DNA of 5,873 nucleotides from Candidatus Methanoperedens sp. (GCA_028679855.1 JAJRAP010000202.1:1-5873); one strand, 5' to 3'; shown: positions 1 to 5,871, numbered from the stretch's first letter. Notes: generated by a model from the letters alone, not told the origin. Numbers and translations: made by a program.

Positions 1-129
1 ATAAAAACGGGGAAAAAAGCAAGACTAATGGTATTAAATAAAAAGTCCAACAATATGCAGGGAATAAGGAATCCATTAAGTAGTTTAGTTAGACGTGCAA
101 GACCGGATGACATTATAAGAATAATCTAA
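1..129 (+). CDS. Possible 3' end of an unrecognised gene (partial, enters from left edge)
   Basis: Frame 1 is open from the first base to a TAA at 127-129, giving 42 residues without a start; the other two plus frames close early (frame 2 at its first codon, frame 3 at its thirteenth). The peptide is basic and ends in a run resembling a genuine C-terminus (RRARPDDIIRII). I do not recognise a family. The stop lies 17 nt before the universal stress protein gene, so the two could be co-transcribed. Against it: 42 open codons can occur by chance, the third positions are AT-rich, and a TATA-like stretch at 31-40 (gtattaaata) would fit a noncoding leader with a promoter for the downstream gene. The sequence left of the window would decide. 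Confidence 0.4.
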   Translation: MKTGKKARLMVLNKKSNNMQGIRNPLSSLVRRARPDDIIRII

Positions 130-135
130 AGAAAA

Positions 136-140
136 GGAGA
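136..140 (+). promoter_or_regulatory. Shine-Dalgarno site of the universal stress protein gene
   Basis: GGAGA lies 6 nt before the ATG at 147, inside a longer purine run (gaaaaggaga, 131-140). This strong match to the 3' end of 16S rRNA fixes the start at 147. Confidence 0.8.
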
Positions 141-146
141 TAAATT

Positions 147-593
147 ATGTCAAGCAAATTGTATAAAAAAATACTGATTGCAACAGATGGGTCAGAATAT
201 ACGAAAAACTCGATAGATTATGGATTAGAGCTGGCAAAAAACACAGAGGCAAAAGTGCATGTCATATATGTGATCGATACAGCAGCGTTTGCGTCGATAC
301 CCATGGATGCAGCATGGGAAAGCATGTATGCGCTTCTGAAACAGGAAGGAGATGAAGCCACCAGATATGTTGCAGACAAAGCTAAAGCAGAAGGGCTGGA
401 AGTGGAAAGAAATACAGTCGAAGGGCATCCTGCAGAGGAAATAATAAAATATTCTGAAAAGAATGCCATAAATCTTATCGTAATGGGTACGCTTGGAAAA
501 AGCGGTCTTGACAGATTCCTGCTTGGAAGCGTTGCCGAAAAAGTAGTTCGCACCTCAAAAATACCTGTACTTGTAGTGCGCGGAAAAAAATAA
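147..593 (+). CDS. Universal stress protein, UspA family, ATP-binding type
   Basis: A 148-residue single-domain universal stress protein, the usual length for the family. Such proteins are cytoplasmic, normally dimeric, with an alpha/beta nucleotide-binding fold; many bind ATP and are linked to stress or energy state, but the specific role here cannot be read from sequence. The N-terminal strand and loop ILIATDGS (9-16) carries the conserved Asp14. Near the C-terminus the ATP-binding signature G-2x-G-9x-G-S is intact (Gly114, Gly117, Gly127-Ser128), followed by the final strand IPVLVV (139-144), so this should be the ATP-binding subclass. There is no signal peptide or membrane segment. The next gene, a CBS-domain protein, starts 14 nt downstream with its own Shine-Dalgarno site, so the two probably form one transcript. 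The start is supported by a strong ribosome binding site. Confidence 0.93.
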   Translation: MSSKLYKKILIATDGSEYTKNSIDYGLELAKNTEAKVHVIYVIDTAAFASIPMDAAWESMYALLKQEGDEATRYVADKAKAEGLEVERNTVEGHPAEEIIKYSEKNAINLIVMGTLGKSGLDRFLLGSVAEKVVRTSKIPVLVVRGKK

Positions 594-597
594 AAAA

Positions 598-602
598 GGA
601 GA
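598..602 (+). promoter_or_regulatory. Shine-Dalgarno site of the CBS-domain gene
   Basis: GGAGA sits 5 nt before the ATG at 608, directly after the stop of the preceding gene (591-593). It supports the start at 608 and independent translation initiation within a shared transcript. Confidence 0.8.
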
Positions 603-607
603 CAATA

Positions 608-1468
608 ATGGTTGATTCGCCAGAAAACATCATTGTTGATGATGTGATGATAAGAGAGGTTGCTTCCGCCGAATTGCCGGGCTCAAGGGATGAAGTGCTT
701 GAAATATTAAAAACAAAGCATATCTCTGGAGTCCCCATAGTAAAAAACGGGGAACTGCTCGGGATCGTTACCCGGACAGATCTACTGAAGAATCGGGAAG
801 AAGAGCAGATAGCGTTAATAATGACACGGAATCCCGTAACCATCTCGCCTGGTAAATCGATAGCTGAAGCAGCCCGTTTGATCCTGGAAAATAATATCAG
901 GCGTCTTCCCGTGGTTGAGAATAACAAGCTTTCGGGCATTTTAACCATAGCGGATATAATAGGCGCAATGGCAAAAATGAATATCACAACTCCGATAAGC
1001 GATTATCTCGTGAACCATGTGGTCTCTGTCTGGAGCGAAACCCCAATTTCTGTGGTGGGTGCTATCATGGAACTGGCTGATGTAAAGGCGGTCCCCATAC
1101 TGGATTCGAACATGGCTCTTGTGGGTGTGGCTTCAGATAAGGATCTCATTGGTGCAAGTATAATTGAGGACCGCACCGAGGTTTCCAATATGTCTTCTGG
1201 ATCTGATGACGATGCATGGACATGGGAATCCATGCGCGATACAATGAGCCTTTATTACAGCGTTTCCAAGATCAAGCTGCCAAGTTATCCCGTAAAAGAT
1301 ATCATAAAGTTCAAGGGCGAACCCGAGACCGTTGTTTCGAGTTCCCAGGTCAGCGAAAGCGCCAAGAAAATGAGGCGTAAGAGATTAGACCAGATCCCTG
1401 TAATAACAAGTTCAAGGAACCTCCTTGGCCTCCTTCGCGACAAGGATCTGCTGAAAGCGATAATCTGA
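608..1468 (+). CDS. Protein with four CBS domains (two Bateman modules)
   Basis: A 286-residue soluble protein built almost wholly of CBS domains, with no attached enzyme or DNA-binding domain. Four repeats are visible from their core strand and following G-x(3-5)-D motif: CBS1 about 10-62 (GVPIV 41-45, GIVTRTDLL 52-60), CBS2 about 70-122 (RLPVV 99-103, GILTIADI 110-117), CBS3 about 130-184 (AVPIL 161-165, GVASDKDL 173-180) and CBS4 about 228-286 (QIPVI 262-266, GLLRDKDL 274-281). Pairs of CBS domains form Bateman modules, which in known cases bind AMP, ADP, ATP, S-adenosylmethionine or similar ligands and regulate a partner. CBS3 and CBS4 are separated by about 40 residues containing an acidic, Ser-rich segment (SGSDDDAWTW, 197-206). 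The gene follows the universal stress protein gene closely and is followed by a poly-T terminator, so it probably ends the operon. Ligand and partner are unknown. It is not IMP dehydrogenase: the catalytic barrel is absent. Confidence 0.9.
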   Translation: MVDSPENIIVDDVMIREVASAELPGSRDEVLEILKTKHISGVPIVKNGELLGIVTRTDLLKNREEEQIALIMTRNPVTISPGKSIAEAARLILENNIRRLPVVENNKLSGILTIADIIGAMAKMNITTPISDYLVNHVVSVWSETPISVVGAIMELADVKAVPILDSNMALVGVASDKDLIGASIIEDRTEVSNMSSGSDDDAWTWESMRDTMSLYYSVSKIKLPSYPVKDIIKFKGEPETVVSSSQVSESAKKMRRKRLDQIPVITSSRNLLGLLRDKDLLKAII

Positions 1469-1488
1469 TTTTTTTTTCTTATTTTTTT
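1469..1488 (+). terminator. Poly-T transcription terminator after the CBS gene
   Basis: Immediately after the TGA (1466-1468) there are nine T's (1469-1477), then C, TT, A and seven more T's (1482-1488). Archaeal RNA polymerase terminates at such U-tracts without a hairpin, and none is seen here. The distal T's overlap the last codons of the convergent pyrE gene, where they read as Lys codons and a TAA stop on the minus strand. No matching terminator for the minus-strand operon is evident just beyond pyrE. Confidence 0.75.
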
Positions 1489-2006
1489 AATAGTTCGCTC
1501 ATCCGGACAAGCGGTATGAGTTCAACATCGGCAGATGCCAGAGTTTCTGAGGCTCCTTCTTCGCGGTCTACTACAGTTATAACGTGACGAATTATAAGTC
1601 CTTCATCTCTCAATGCTTGTATGGCTTTTATCACAGACCCGCCCGTTGTGGTTACATCCTCAACAAGCACAACTTTACTGCCGGGGATAACATCTCCAAC
1701 TATCTGCCCTTTTGTGCCGTAATCTTTTGCCTCTTTTCTTATCATCAAAAGGGGCGATCCAGTCTCCAGTGAGACCGATACCGCAATTGGTACACCCCCC
1801 AGGGCAACTCCGCCAATGTAATCCGCATTGATGAAATGGAGTTTCATTATTTCTGAAACCCTGCAGGCTATCAATTTTAATAAACCGGGATTTGTGCTGG
1901 CTTTTTTGATATCGACGTAATACCTGCTTTTCTTGCCTGATGCGAGCGTGAAATCACCAAATTTTATGGCTCCGCATTCTTTCAATGCGTCTGCGAGGCT
2001 TTTCAT
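1479..2006 (-). CDS. pyrE: Orotate phosphoribosyltransferase
   Basis: Catalyses orotate + PRPP to orotidine 5'-monophosphate + PPi, the fifth step of de novo UMP synthesis, in the cytoplasm. The 175 residues match the compact archaeal form. Visible elements: the N-terminal orotate/PRPP segment SGKKSRYYVDIKK (23-35); the mobile catalytic loop RKEAKDYGTKGQ (90-101), whose Lys91 and Lys94 correspond to the catalytic-loop lysines of the bacterial enzyme; and the PRPP-binding motif VVLVEDVTTTGGS (112-124). The loop has Tyr96 where the Salmonella enzyme has His105, which I take as a family variant rather than a defect. The ATG overlaps the carS stop by one base (TAATG), with GGAG (plus-strand 2015-2018) 8 nt upstream inside the end of carS, so translation is probably coupled. 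It is the last gene of the minus-strand operon and meets the CBS gene tail to tail with a 10-nt gap. Confidence 0.95.
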   Translation of the reverse strand: MKSLADALKECGAIKFGDFTLASGKKSRYYVDIKKASTNPGLLKLIACRVSEIMKLHFINADYIGGVALGGVPIAVSVSLETGSPLLMIRKEAKDYGTKGQIVGDVIPGSKVVLVEDVTTTGGSVIKAIQALRDEGLIIRHVITVVDREEGASETLASADVELIPLVRMSELLKK

Positions 2007-2557
2007 TACCAGGGCTCCTTTTTCAATTTAATATTATATCCAAATATATTGGTCAGGCGATGGAGTATTGGAGTAAGAACAAGGACTGTAAGGATTATCC
2101 AGGGCGATGAAATGAAGTATTTGGTAAACCACACAGGGTCAAAGATGTATGTAAGGATCCACGCGCCTGCAACGAAATCAAGCTGGTCTATAATAGGAAG
2201 TTCTGCCCCGCGCACGAAACCTATCCTCCTTTTAAAAAAACTTTTTACAATATCCCCAAGGAGAGCGCCAAAGGAGAGGGTGATTACGGCGGTTATTGTC
2301 GGGACTATAGGAATATCGAAAACTGATGCGGCATATATCTGAAAAAGACCAGCGGCGATACCGCACGCTGTACCCCCGACAAATCCTCTTATTGTTTTCC
2401 CACCCCCGAGTATCCTCTGACCGTCATGCCATTTCATTTCCATATCCACAGGAGGACCGCCCCCGAAAACCACTGCCATGGGATTGGCGATATAAGCAGG
2501 CAGCATCAACCACATTGCCATAAATATAGTCCCAAAAAAGTTTATGATCTCAAGCAT
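2006..2557 (-). CDS. carS: CDP-archaeol synthase (CTP:2,3-di-O-geranylgeranyl-sn-glycero-1-phosphate cytidyltransferase)
   Basis: Integral membrane enzyme that transfers CMP from CTP to digeranylgeranylglyceryl phosphate, giving CDP-archaeol and PPi, the activated precursor of archaeal phospholipids. The 183-residue length fits the family (formerly DUF46). Conserved cytoplasmic-loop blocks are present: PAYIANPMAVVFGGG (20-34), DGQRILGGGKTIRG (45-58), GDIVKSFFKRRIG (101-113) and PIIDQLDFVAGA (121-132). The charged residues (Asp45, Arg48, Lys54, Asp102, Lys105, Asp124, Asp127) suit a Mg/CTP site. About five hydrophobic segments are seen: roughly 5-30, 58-78, 82-100, 126-145 and 152-168. The start lies 5 nt after the dCMP deaminase stop; the Shine-Dalgarno GAGG overlaps that stop (TGAGG), with only AAC between it and the ATG, suggesting translational coupling. 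The downstream pyrE start overlaps its stop. This gene is the clearest evidence that the DNA is archaeal. Confidence 0.95.
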   Translation of the reverse strand: MLEIINFFGTIFMAMWLMLPAYIANPMAVVFGGGPPVDMEMKWHDGQRILGGGKTIRGFVGGTACGIAAGLFQIYAASVFDIPIVPTITAVITLSFGALLGDIVKSFFKRRIGFVRGAELPIIDQLDFVAGAWILTYIFDPVWFTKYFISSPWIILTVLVLTPILHRLTNIFGYNIKLKKEPW

Positions 2558-2562
2558 GTTCC

Positions 2563-3015
2563 TCAGGGATTTTTCAATGTCAGTTGTTCGACCTCAACAC
2601 CGGCTTTCTCGAAAAAATTCAGGGCTTCTTTATCGGGATACAATGTCCCGTAAACGACTTTTTTTACGTTCGCATTTATTAGCATTTTTGCACACAATAT
2701 GCATGGCTGGTGAGTACAATAGACTGTTGCATTCTCTATGCTCACGCCGTGAATTGCAGCCTGGATTATGGCGTTCTGTTCAGCATGGACGGCTCTGCAC
2801 AGTTCATGTCTTGTCCCTGAAGCAACGTTGTTCTGCTGCCGTATGCATCCGATATCGAGGCAGTGTTCAAGGTTTCGCGGTGCGCCGTTATAACCTGTTG
2901 AAAGGATTCTCTTTTCCTTTACTATAACAGCTCCGACCTGATTGCGCAGACAGGTGGAGCGCTTTGCCACGATGCCTGCAATTTCCATAAAATATTCATC
3001 CAGTGTCGGTCGCAT
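2563..3015 (-). CDS. dCMP deaminase family protein (ComE/ComEB-like cytidine deaminase fold)
   Basis: A 150-residue zinc-dependent deaminase, expected to convert dCMP to dUMP, the precursor for thymidylate synthesis. The catalytic zinc site is complete: H-A-E at 77-79 (His77 ligand, Glu79 proton shuttle) and P-C-x-x-C at 104-108 (Cys105, Cys108 ligands). Other family marks are RPTLDEYFMEIA (2-13), RSTCLRNQVGAVIVK (19-33), GYNGAPR (41-47) and the Cys/His cluster HCLDIGC (51-57) with Cys73, which in related enzymes forms a second, structural metal site. Start at 3015: the N-terminus from Met1 matches the family. No Shine-Dalgarno site precedes it, and a TATA-like element at plus-strand 3041-3050 would place transcription start within a few bases of the ATG, so the message may be nearly leaderless. 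It heads the operon with carS and pyrE. Substrate is by homology; activity on another deoxycytidine nucleotide cannot be excluded. Confidence 0.9.
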   Translation of the reverse strand: MRPTLDEYFMEIAGIVAKRSTCLRNQVGAVIVKEKRILSTGYNGAPRNLEHCLDIGCIRQQNNVASGTRHELCRAVHAEQNAIIQAAIHGVSIENATVYCTHQPCILCAKMLINANVKKVVYGTLYPDKEALNFFEKAGVEVEQLTLKNP

Positions 3016-3040
3016 TCAGCTTTGAATACGCAACAAACGA

Positions 3041-3050
3041 TAAATAATTA
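3041..3050 (-). promoter_or_regulatory. Candidate TATA box for the dCMP deaminase-carS-pyrE operon
   Basis: On the minus strand the sequence reads TAATTATTTA. Archaeal transcription usually starts about 25 nt from the centre of the TATA box, predicting a start near 3018-3021, only 3-6 nt before the ATG at 3015. The upstream BRE region is not a good purine match, so the call is moderate. Confidence 0.5.
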
Positions 3051-3072
3051 CCGAAACGTCCAATAGCAAAAG

Positions 3073-3080
3073 GTAAATAT
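3073..3080 (+). promoter_or_regulatory. Candidate BRE/TATA promoter of secF-secD
   Basis: The A-rich stretch gcaaaagg (3066-3073) resembles a BRE and is followed by an AT-rich TATA-like element (taaatat, 3074-3080). Transcription would start near 3100-3104, giving a leader of about 25 nt that contains the Shine-Dalgarno site. A second AT-rich stretch at 3085-3095 (tattataattt) is an alternative box, but would leave almost no leader. Confidence 0.5.
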
Positions 3081-3114
3081 GTTGTATTATAATTTAAGCG
3101 AGTTCTGAATTATT

Positions 3115-3122
3115 GGAAGGAG
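3115..3122 (+). promoter_or_regulatory. Shine-Dalgarno site that fixes the secF start
   Basis: GGAAGGAG lies 5 nt before the ATG at 3128. An in-frame TTG at 3113 would put this site inside the coding region and add five residues (starting M-E-G-D-V), so 3128 is preferred. Confidence 0.85.
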
Positions 3123-3127
3123 ATGTC

Positions 3128-4063
3128 ATGACCCTGAGCATTGAAAAAACCATTGAAGCATACGTTAAGAACACGAGTCTAAAACAGATGATTACCATTC
3201 CTGCGATTTTTCTATTGTTATCACTTTCTATTTTGGGCTATACATTTCTGACCACAGGCTCACCTGTGGAACTCGGTGTGGAATTCAAAGGCGGAACTGC
3301 GATTATTTTTGACAGCGCAAAAACCCCGGATGAACTGAAAGCTGAATTCCAGGGTTATCCCGTTATCCAGGCAAGAGAGTATGGCGGGTCAGGACGCAAA
3401 ATGATACAGTTAGGTCCGATGACAGATTCTCTTCAGGAAGCTCTGACAAAAAAGATCAATTCAGAATATACCAATGTGGAAATAAGGCAGATGGGAGAAA
3501 TCGTCAGTAAATCCCTCCAGGAGCAGGCGCTCCGCGCTATTATTCTATCCTTTGTGGGGATGGCAATTGTAGTATTCATAATATTCAGGACTTTTGTCCC
3601 GTCCGCAGCAGTGGTGATCTCGGCTTTAGCTGATATCGTTTTTGCGGCAGCGATGATGGATGTGTTCGGTGTTGTATTATCTCTCGGCACAGTAGCGGCC
3701 CTCCTGATGCTTATCGGTTACTCCGTGGATACGGACATACTGCTTACCACAAGGCTTCTCAAACGTAAGGGGGAACTTAACGACAAGATAAAAGATGCCA
3801 TGAAAACAGGATTGACAATGACAACGACAACGCTCGCTGCCCTTGTAGCCCTGTTCATTGTATCATCGGGTTCCTATATAATATCGTCTTTCACGCGTAT
3901 TGATATAATAAGAGACATTTCAGTTGTGCTTATTTTCGGTCTGATCGCGGATATGGTGAATACCTGGATGACGAATGTGGGCATCCTGAAGTGGTATATA
4001 GGAAGAGGGGCTGCGCTGGAGAAAAAGGTTGAAAAACCAAAAAAGAAGAGGCACACAGCATGA
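3128..4063 (+). CDS. secF: Protein-export membrane protein SecF, archaeal type
   Basis: A 311-residue subunit of the SecDF complex, which works with the SecYE channel in Sec-dependent export. Predicted topology has six membrane segments: about 21-41, 134-153, 157-178, 183-205, 231-248 and 260-285, with an extracytoplasmic domain (about 42-133) between the first two. The conserved GVEFKGG motif (50-56) opens that domain. Segment 4 carries GYSVDTD (197-203), with acidic Asp201 and Asp203 where bacterial SecF has the Asp implicated in proton-driven export. The C-terminus is a Lys/Arg-rich cytoplasmic tail (299-309). Start at ATG 3128 rather than TTG 3113, because GGAAGGAG is placed correctly for the ATG. 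The stop overlaps the secD start by four bases (ATGA), so subunits are probably made in a coupled fashion. Since archaea have no SecA, its energetic role is less clear than in bacteria. Confidence 0.94.
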   Translation: MTLSIEKTIEAYVKNTSLKQMITIPAIFLLLSLSILGYTFLTTGSPVELGVEFKGGTAIIFDSAKTPDELKAEFQGYPVIQAREYGGSGRKMIQLGPMTDSLQEALTKKINSEYTNVEIRQMGEIVSKSLQEQALRAIILSFVGMAIVVFIIFRTFVPSAAVVISALADIVFAAAMMDVFGVVLSLGTVAALLMLIGYSVDTDILLTTRLLKRKGELNDKIKDAMKTGLTMTTTTLAALVALFIVSSGSYIISSFTRIDIIRDISVVLIFGLIADMVNTWMTNVGILKWYIGRGAALEKKVEKPKKKRHTA

Positions 4064-5748
4064 ACGAAGAAGAACCTTTTTATAAAAACGCGCGCGTAGT
4101 ATTGTTCATAGCGGTAATCCTTGGCTCGATCGTAGCCATAATGCCTTCGTATTCAGACGGCAAATTCAATACCAATCTTAAGTATGGTCTTGACCTTGAA
4201 GGCGGTTCCTGGCTGCAGTTACAGCTTCAGGGTGTTGTGGCGCAGGTGGATGCAGATGAAGGGAAGATAATACAGGCAGAATTCGGAAGGCTGTTCAATG
4301 ACCCTGCAATAAGGCTCGATGAAGTGGCTGAGGAATCTGTTACATTCACTACATCAAAGGACATAGATAAAAAGACGATAGATGCTCTTGGATATGGCGT
4401 TTCCACAGTTACAAAAGGCGCTGAAGGTGGAACTAGAATAACTCTGCAAACGAACAAAGTGTATTTGATCAAAAAATATCTTGAGAATAGCCTGAACGCT
4501 GAGGTCATTCCAATTACGGGCAGTGTCATTATGTTTGAAATAAGAAAAGCCGTTACGCAGGAGGAGTTGGAAAACACCTTAAAACAGGTGGATGGAAAAG
4601 TAACCAAATTTAAAGAAGGTGTAAGCTCGGAGACGCGGGATTTAACTAAAAAAATCCTTGAAGATAAACTGAACACTGCCGGGTTCAAGGAAATCCCGAT
4701 CAGAACTGTAGGGGATAATTATATTATGGTCGATCTTGCCGGCATGGACATGACAACAGCTCGCGAGATCGCAGCCAAACCCGGTAAATTCGAGATCAGG
4801 ATACAGGTGCAGAAAAATGAAACTGTGCATGTATTATATGGTACAGAGATCAAGAAAGTTGATCCCATCCAGAAGGAATCTGTAAGGGTAGCTGGAGCGA
4901 CAGAAAAAGTAGATAAATGGGGTGTCCCTTTTGAACTCAGCGATGAAGGCGCACAGGCGCTCAGAGATGCAGCCATCCAGTATGGCGCAGTGACCAACCC
5001 TGAGTCTCATTACCTGAGCATGTACCTTGATGAAAAACTTGTGTTTGATGCGCCGCTTGATCGTGAACTTGCAAAGAACATCAAAAGCGTGCCAGTTAAG
5101 ACCCTTGTCGCGTCAACCGGTCAGGGTGATGAGGGACAGAGAAAGGCAAGAGAACTCCAGATACATTTAAGCGCCGGGGCGCTTCCTGTCAATGTTGAAG
5201 TAGTAGGTTCAGGGCAGGTTTCTGCGGATCTTGGAGAGAAGTTCAAGGAACAGGTAGCAATCGCTGGAATTATTGCCCTGGTTACAGTGGCATTTGCAAT
5301 CTATTTCAGGTACCGGCAACCCAATATCATAATCCCGATGCTTGCTACTTCATTCAGTGAAGTCCTTATCATTCTTGGATTCACCGCAATTGTAGGTTTC
5401 CAGCTTGATCTGCCAACGATCACGGGCATCATTGCGGTCATAGGCACAGGTGTTGACCATCTAATAATCATAACAGATGAAGTTCTTGCCGGCGGCGCGA
5501 TGCCGCCAGATAAGGTGTACAGGTCCAGGCTGACAAAGGCATTCGCTATCATAATGGCAGCCGCTGCTACTGTTGTTATAGCCATGTCTCCTCTTCTGAT
5601 CATGGGCTTTGGCGCTCTGAAGGGATTTGCTGTGATAACCATAATCGGTGTGCTTATCGGTGTTGGTATAGCCAGACCGGCTTATGCCGTGATCATTCAG
5701 GGCCTGCTCGTGGAAACATCTGATAAAAAATTTATTGATGAGGATTGA
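4060..5748 (+). CDS. secD: Protein-export membrane protein SecD, archaeal type
   Basis: A 562-residue partner of SecF in the SecDF complex. Segment 1 is at about 10-29, followed by the conserved GLDLEGGSWLQLQL block (43-56) at the start of a large extracytoplasmic region (about 30-396). This region should contain the repeated ferredoxin-like P1 fold and a head subdomain that in bacterial SecD contacts emerging substrate. Five further membrane segments follow at about 397-415, 422-446, 452-472, 492-515 and 520-546. Segment 4 bears ITGIIAVIGTGVDHLII (454-470), where Asp466 matches the conserved membrane Asp of bacterial SecD (motif VDAN), next to an archaeal-style His467. The start overlaps the secF stop (ATGA); only a weak purine run (agaagagg) precedes it, so translation is probably coupled to secF. 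Length is within the family range and no damage is seen. An AT-rich stretch after the stop may act as terminator and as the tRNA promoter. Confidence 0.94.
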   Translation: MNEEEPFYKNARVVLFIAVILGSIVAIMPSYSDGKFNTNLKYGLDLEGGSWLQLQLQGVVAQVDADEGKIIQAEFGRLFNDPAIRLDEVAEESVTFTTSKDIDKKTIDALGYGVSTVTKGAEGGTRITLQTNKVYLIKKYLENSLNAEVIPITGSVIMFEIRKAVTQEELENTLKQVDGKVTKFKEGVSSETRDLTKKILEDKLNTAGFKEIPIRTVGDNYIMVDLAGMDMTTAREIAAKPGKFEIRIQVQKNETVHVLYGTEIKKVDPIQKESVRVAGATEKVDKWGVPFELSDEGAQALRDAAIQYGAVTNPESHYLSMYLDEKLVFDAPLDRELAKNIKSVPVKTLVASTGQGDEGQRKARELQIHLSAGALPVNVEVVGSGQVSADLGEKFKEQVAIAGIIALVTVAFAIYFRYRQPNIIIPMLATSFSEVLIILGFTAIVGFQLDLPTITGIIAVIGTGVDHLIIITDEVLAGGAMPPDKVYRSRLTKAFAIIMAAAATVVIAMSPLLIMGFGALKGFAVITIIGVLIGVGIARPAYAVIIQGLLVETSDKKFIDED

Positions 5749-5751
5749 TTA

Positions 5752-5766
5752 CCGAAGCTTTTAAAT
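5752..5766 (+). promoter_or_regulatory. Candidate BRE/TATA promoter of tRNA-Thr
   Basis: CCGAAGC (5752-5758) followed by TTTTAAAT (5759-5766) resembles the box A arrangement (CGAAA then a TTTATATA-like element) of stable RNA genes in methanogens. Predicted start near 5788-5790, 8-10 nt before the mature tRNA. The T-rich runs here and at 5779-5782 may also end secF-secD transcription. Confidence 0.6.
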
Positions 5767-5797
5767 TTTAATCAATCCTTTTAGGCGAAAGTTCGTT

Positions 5798-5871
5798 GCC
5801 TCGGTGGCTCAGCCTGGCAGAGCGAGAGATTTGTAATCTCTAGGTCGAGGGTTCAAATCCCTCCCGGGGCT
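5798..5871 (+). tRNA. tRNA-Thr (anticodon UGU)
   Basis: A complete 74-nt cloverleaf. Acceptor arm 5798-5804 pairs with 5864-5870 over 7 bp with one G-U; U8 is 5805; D stem GCTC/GAGC (5807-5810 with 5820-5823); anticodon stem AGAGA/TCTCT (5825-5829 with 5837-5841) around the loop TTTGTAA, giving anticodon TGT at 5832-5834; 5-nt variable loop; T stem GAGGG/CCCTC with loop TTCAAAT (5852-5858). It reads ACA and, by wobble, other Thr codons. The discriminator is T5871, the base expected for archaeal tRNA-Thr. CCA is not encoded (TTC follows) and no intron is present. The gene stands 49 nt after secD on the same strand, with its own promoter-like element. Confidence 0.96.

Noticed and set aside
31..40. 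TATA-like gtattaaata as a promoter for the universal stress gene
   Set aside because: It lacks a convincing BRE, would give a long leader of about 85 nt, and lies inside a possible coding end; the evidence is too thin to call.
475..987. A 170-codon open frame on the minus strand opposite the universal stress and CBS genes
   Set aside because: It lies across two well-supported plus-strand genes and their intergenic spacer, has no family-like motif, and is best explained as an antisense shadow.
608..1468. Annotation of the CBS protein as IMP dehydrogenase-related
   Set aside because: Only CBS repeats are present; there is no catalytic barrel or active-site Cys loop, so the similarity is limited to the CBS domain.
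2544..2927. A 127-codon open frame on the plus strand opposite the deaminase and the start of carS
   Set aside because: It covers the catalytic motifs of the deaminase on the other strand and its Cys/Arg-rich translation resembles no protein family.
3113..3127. TTG at 3113 as the secF start
   Set aside because: It would place the Shine-Dalgarno sequence within the coding region, and no ribosome binding site precedes it; ATG 3128 has the right spacing.
4227..4997. Overlapping minus-strand open frames opposite secD
   Set aside because: Their Ser/Val-rich translations are typical of antisense reading through a membrane-protein gene; secD is complete and continuous here.
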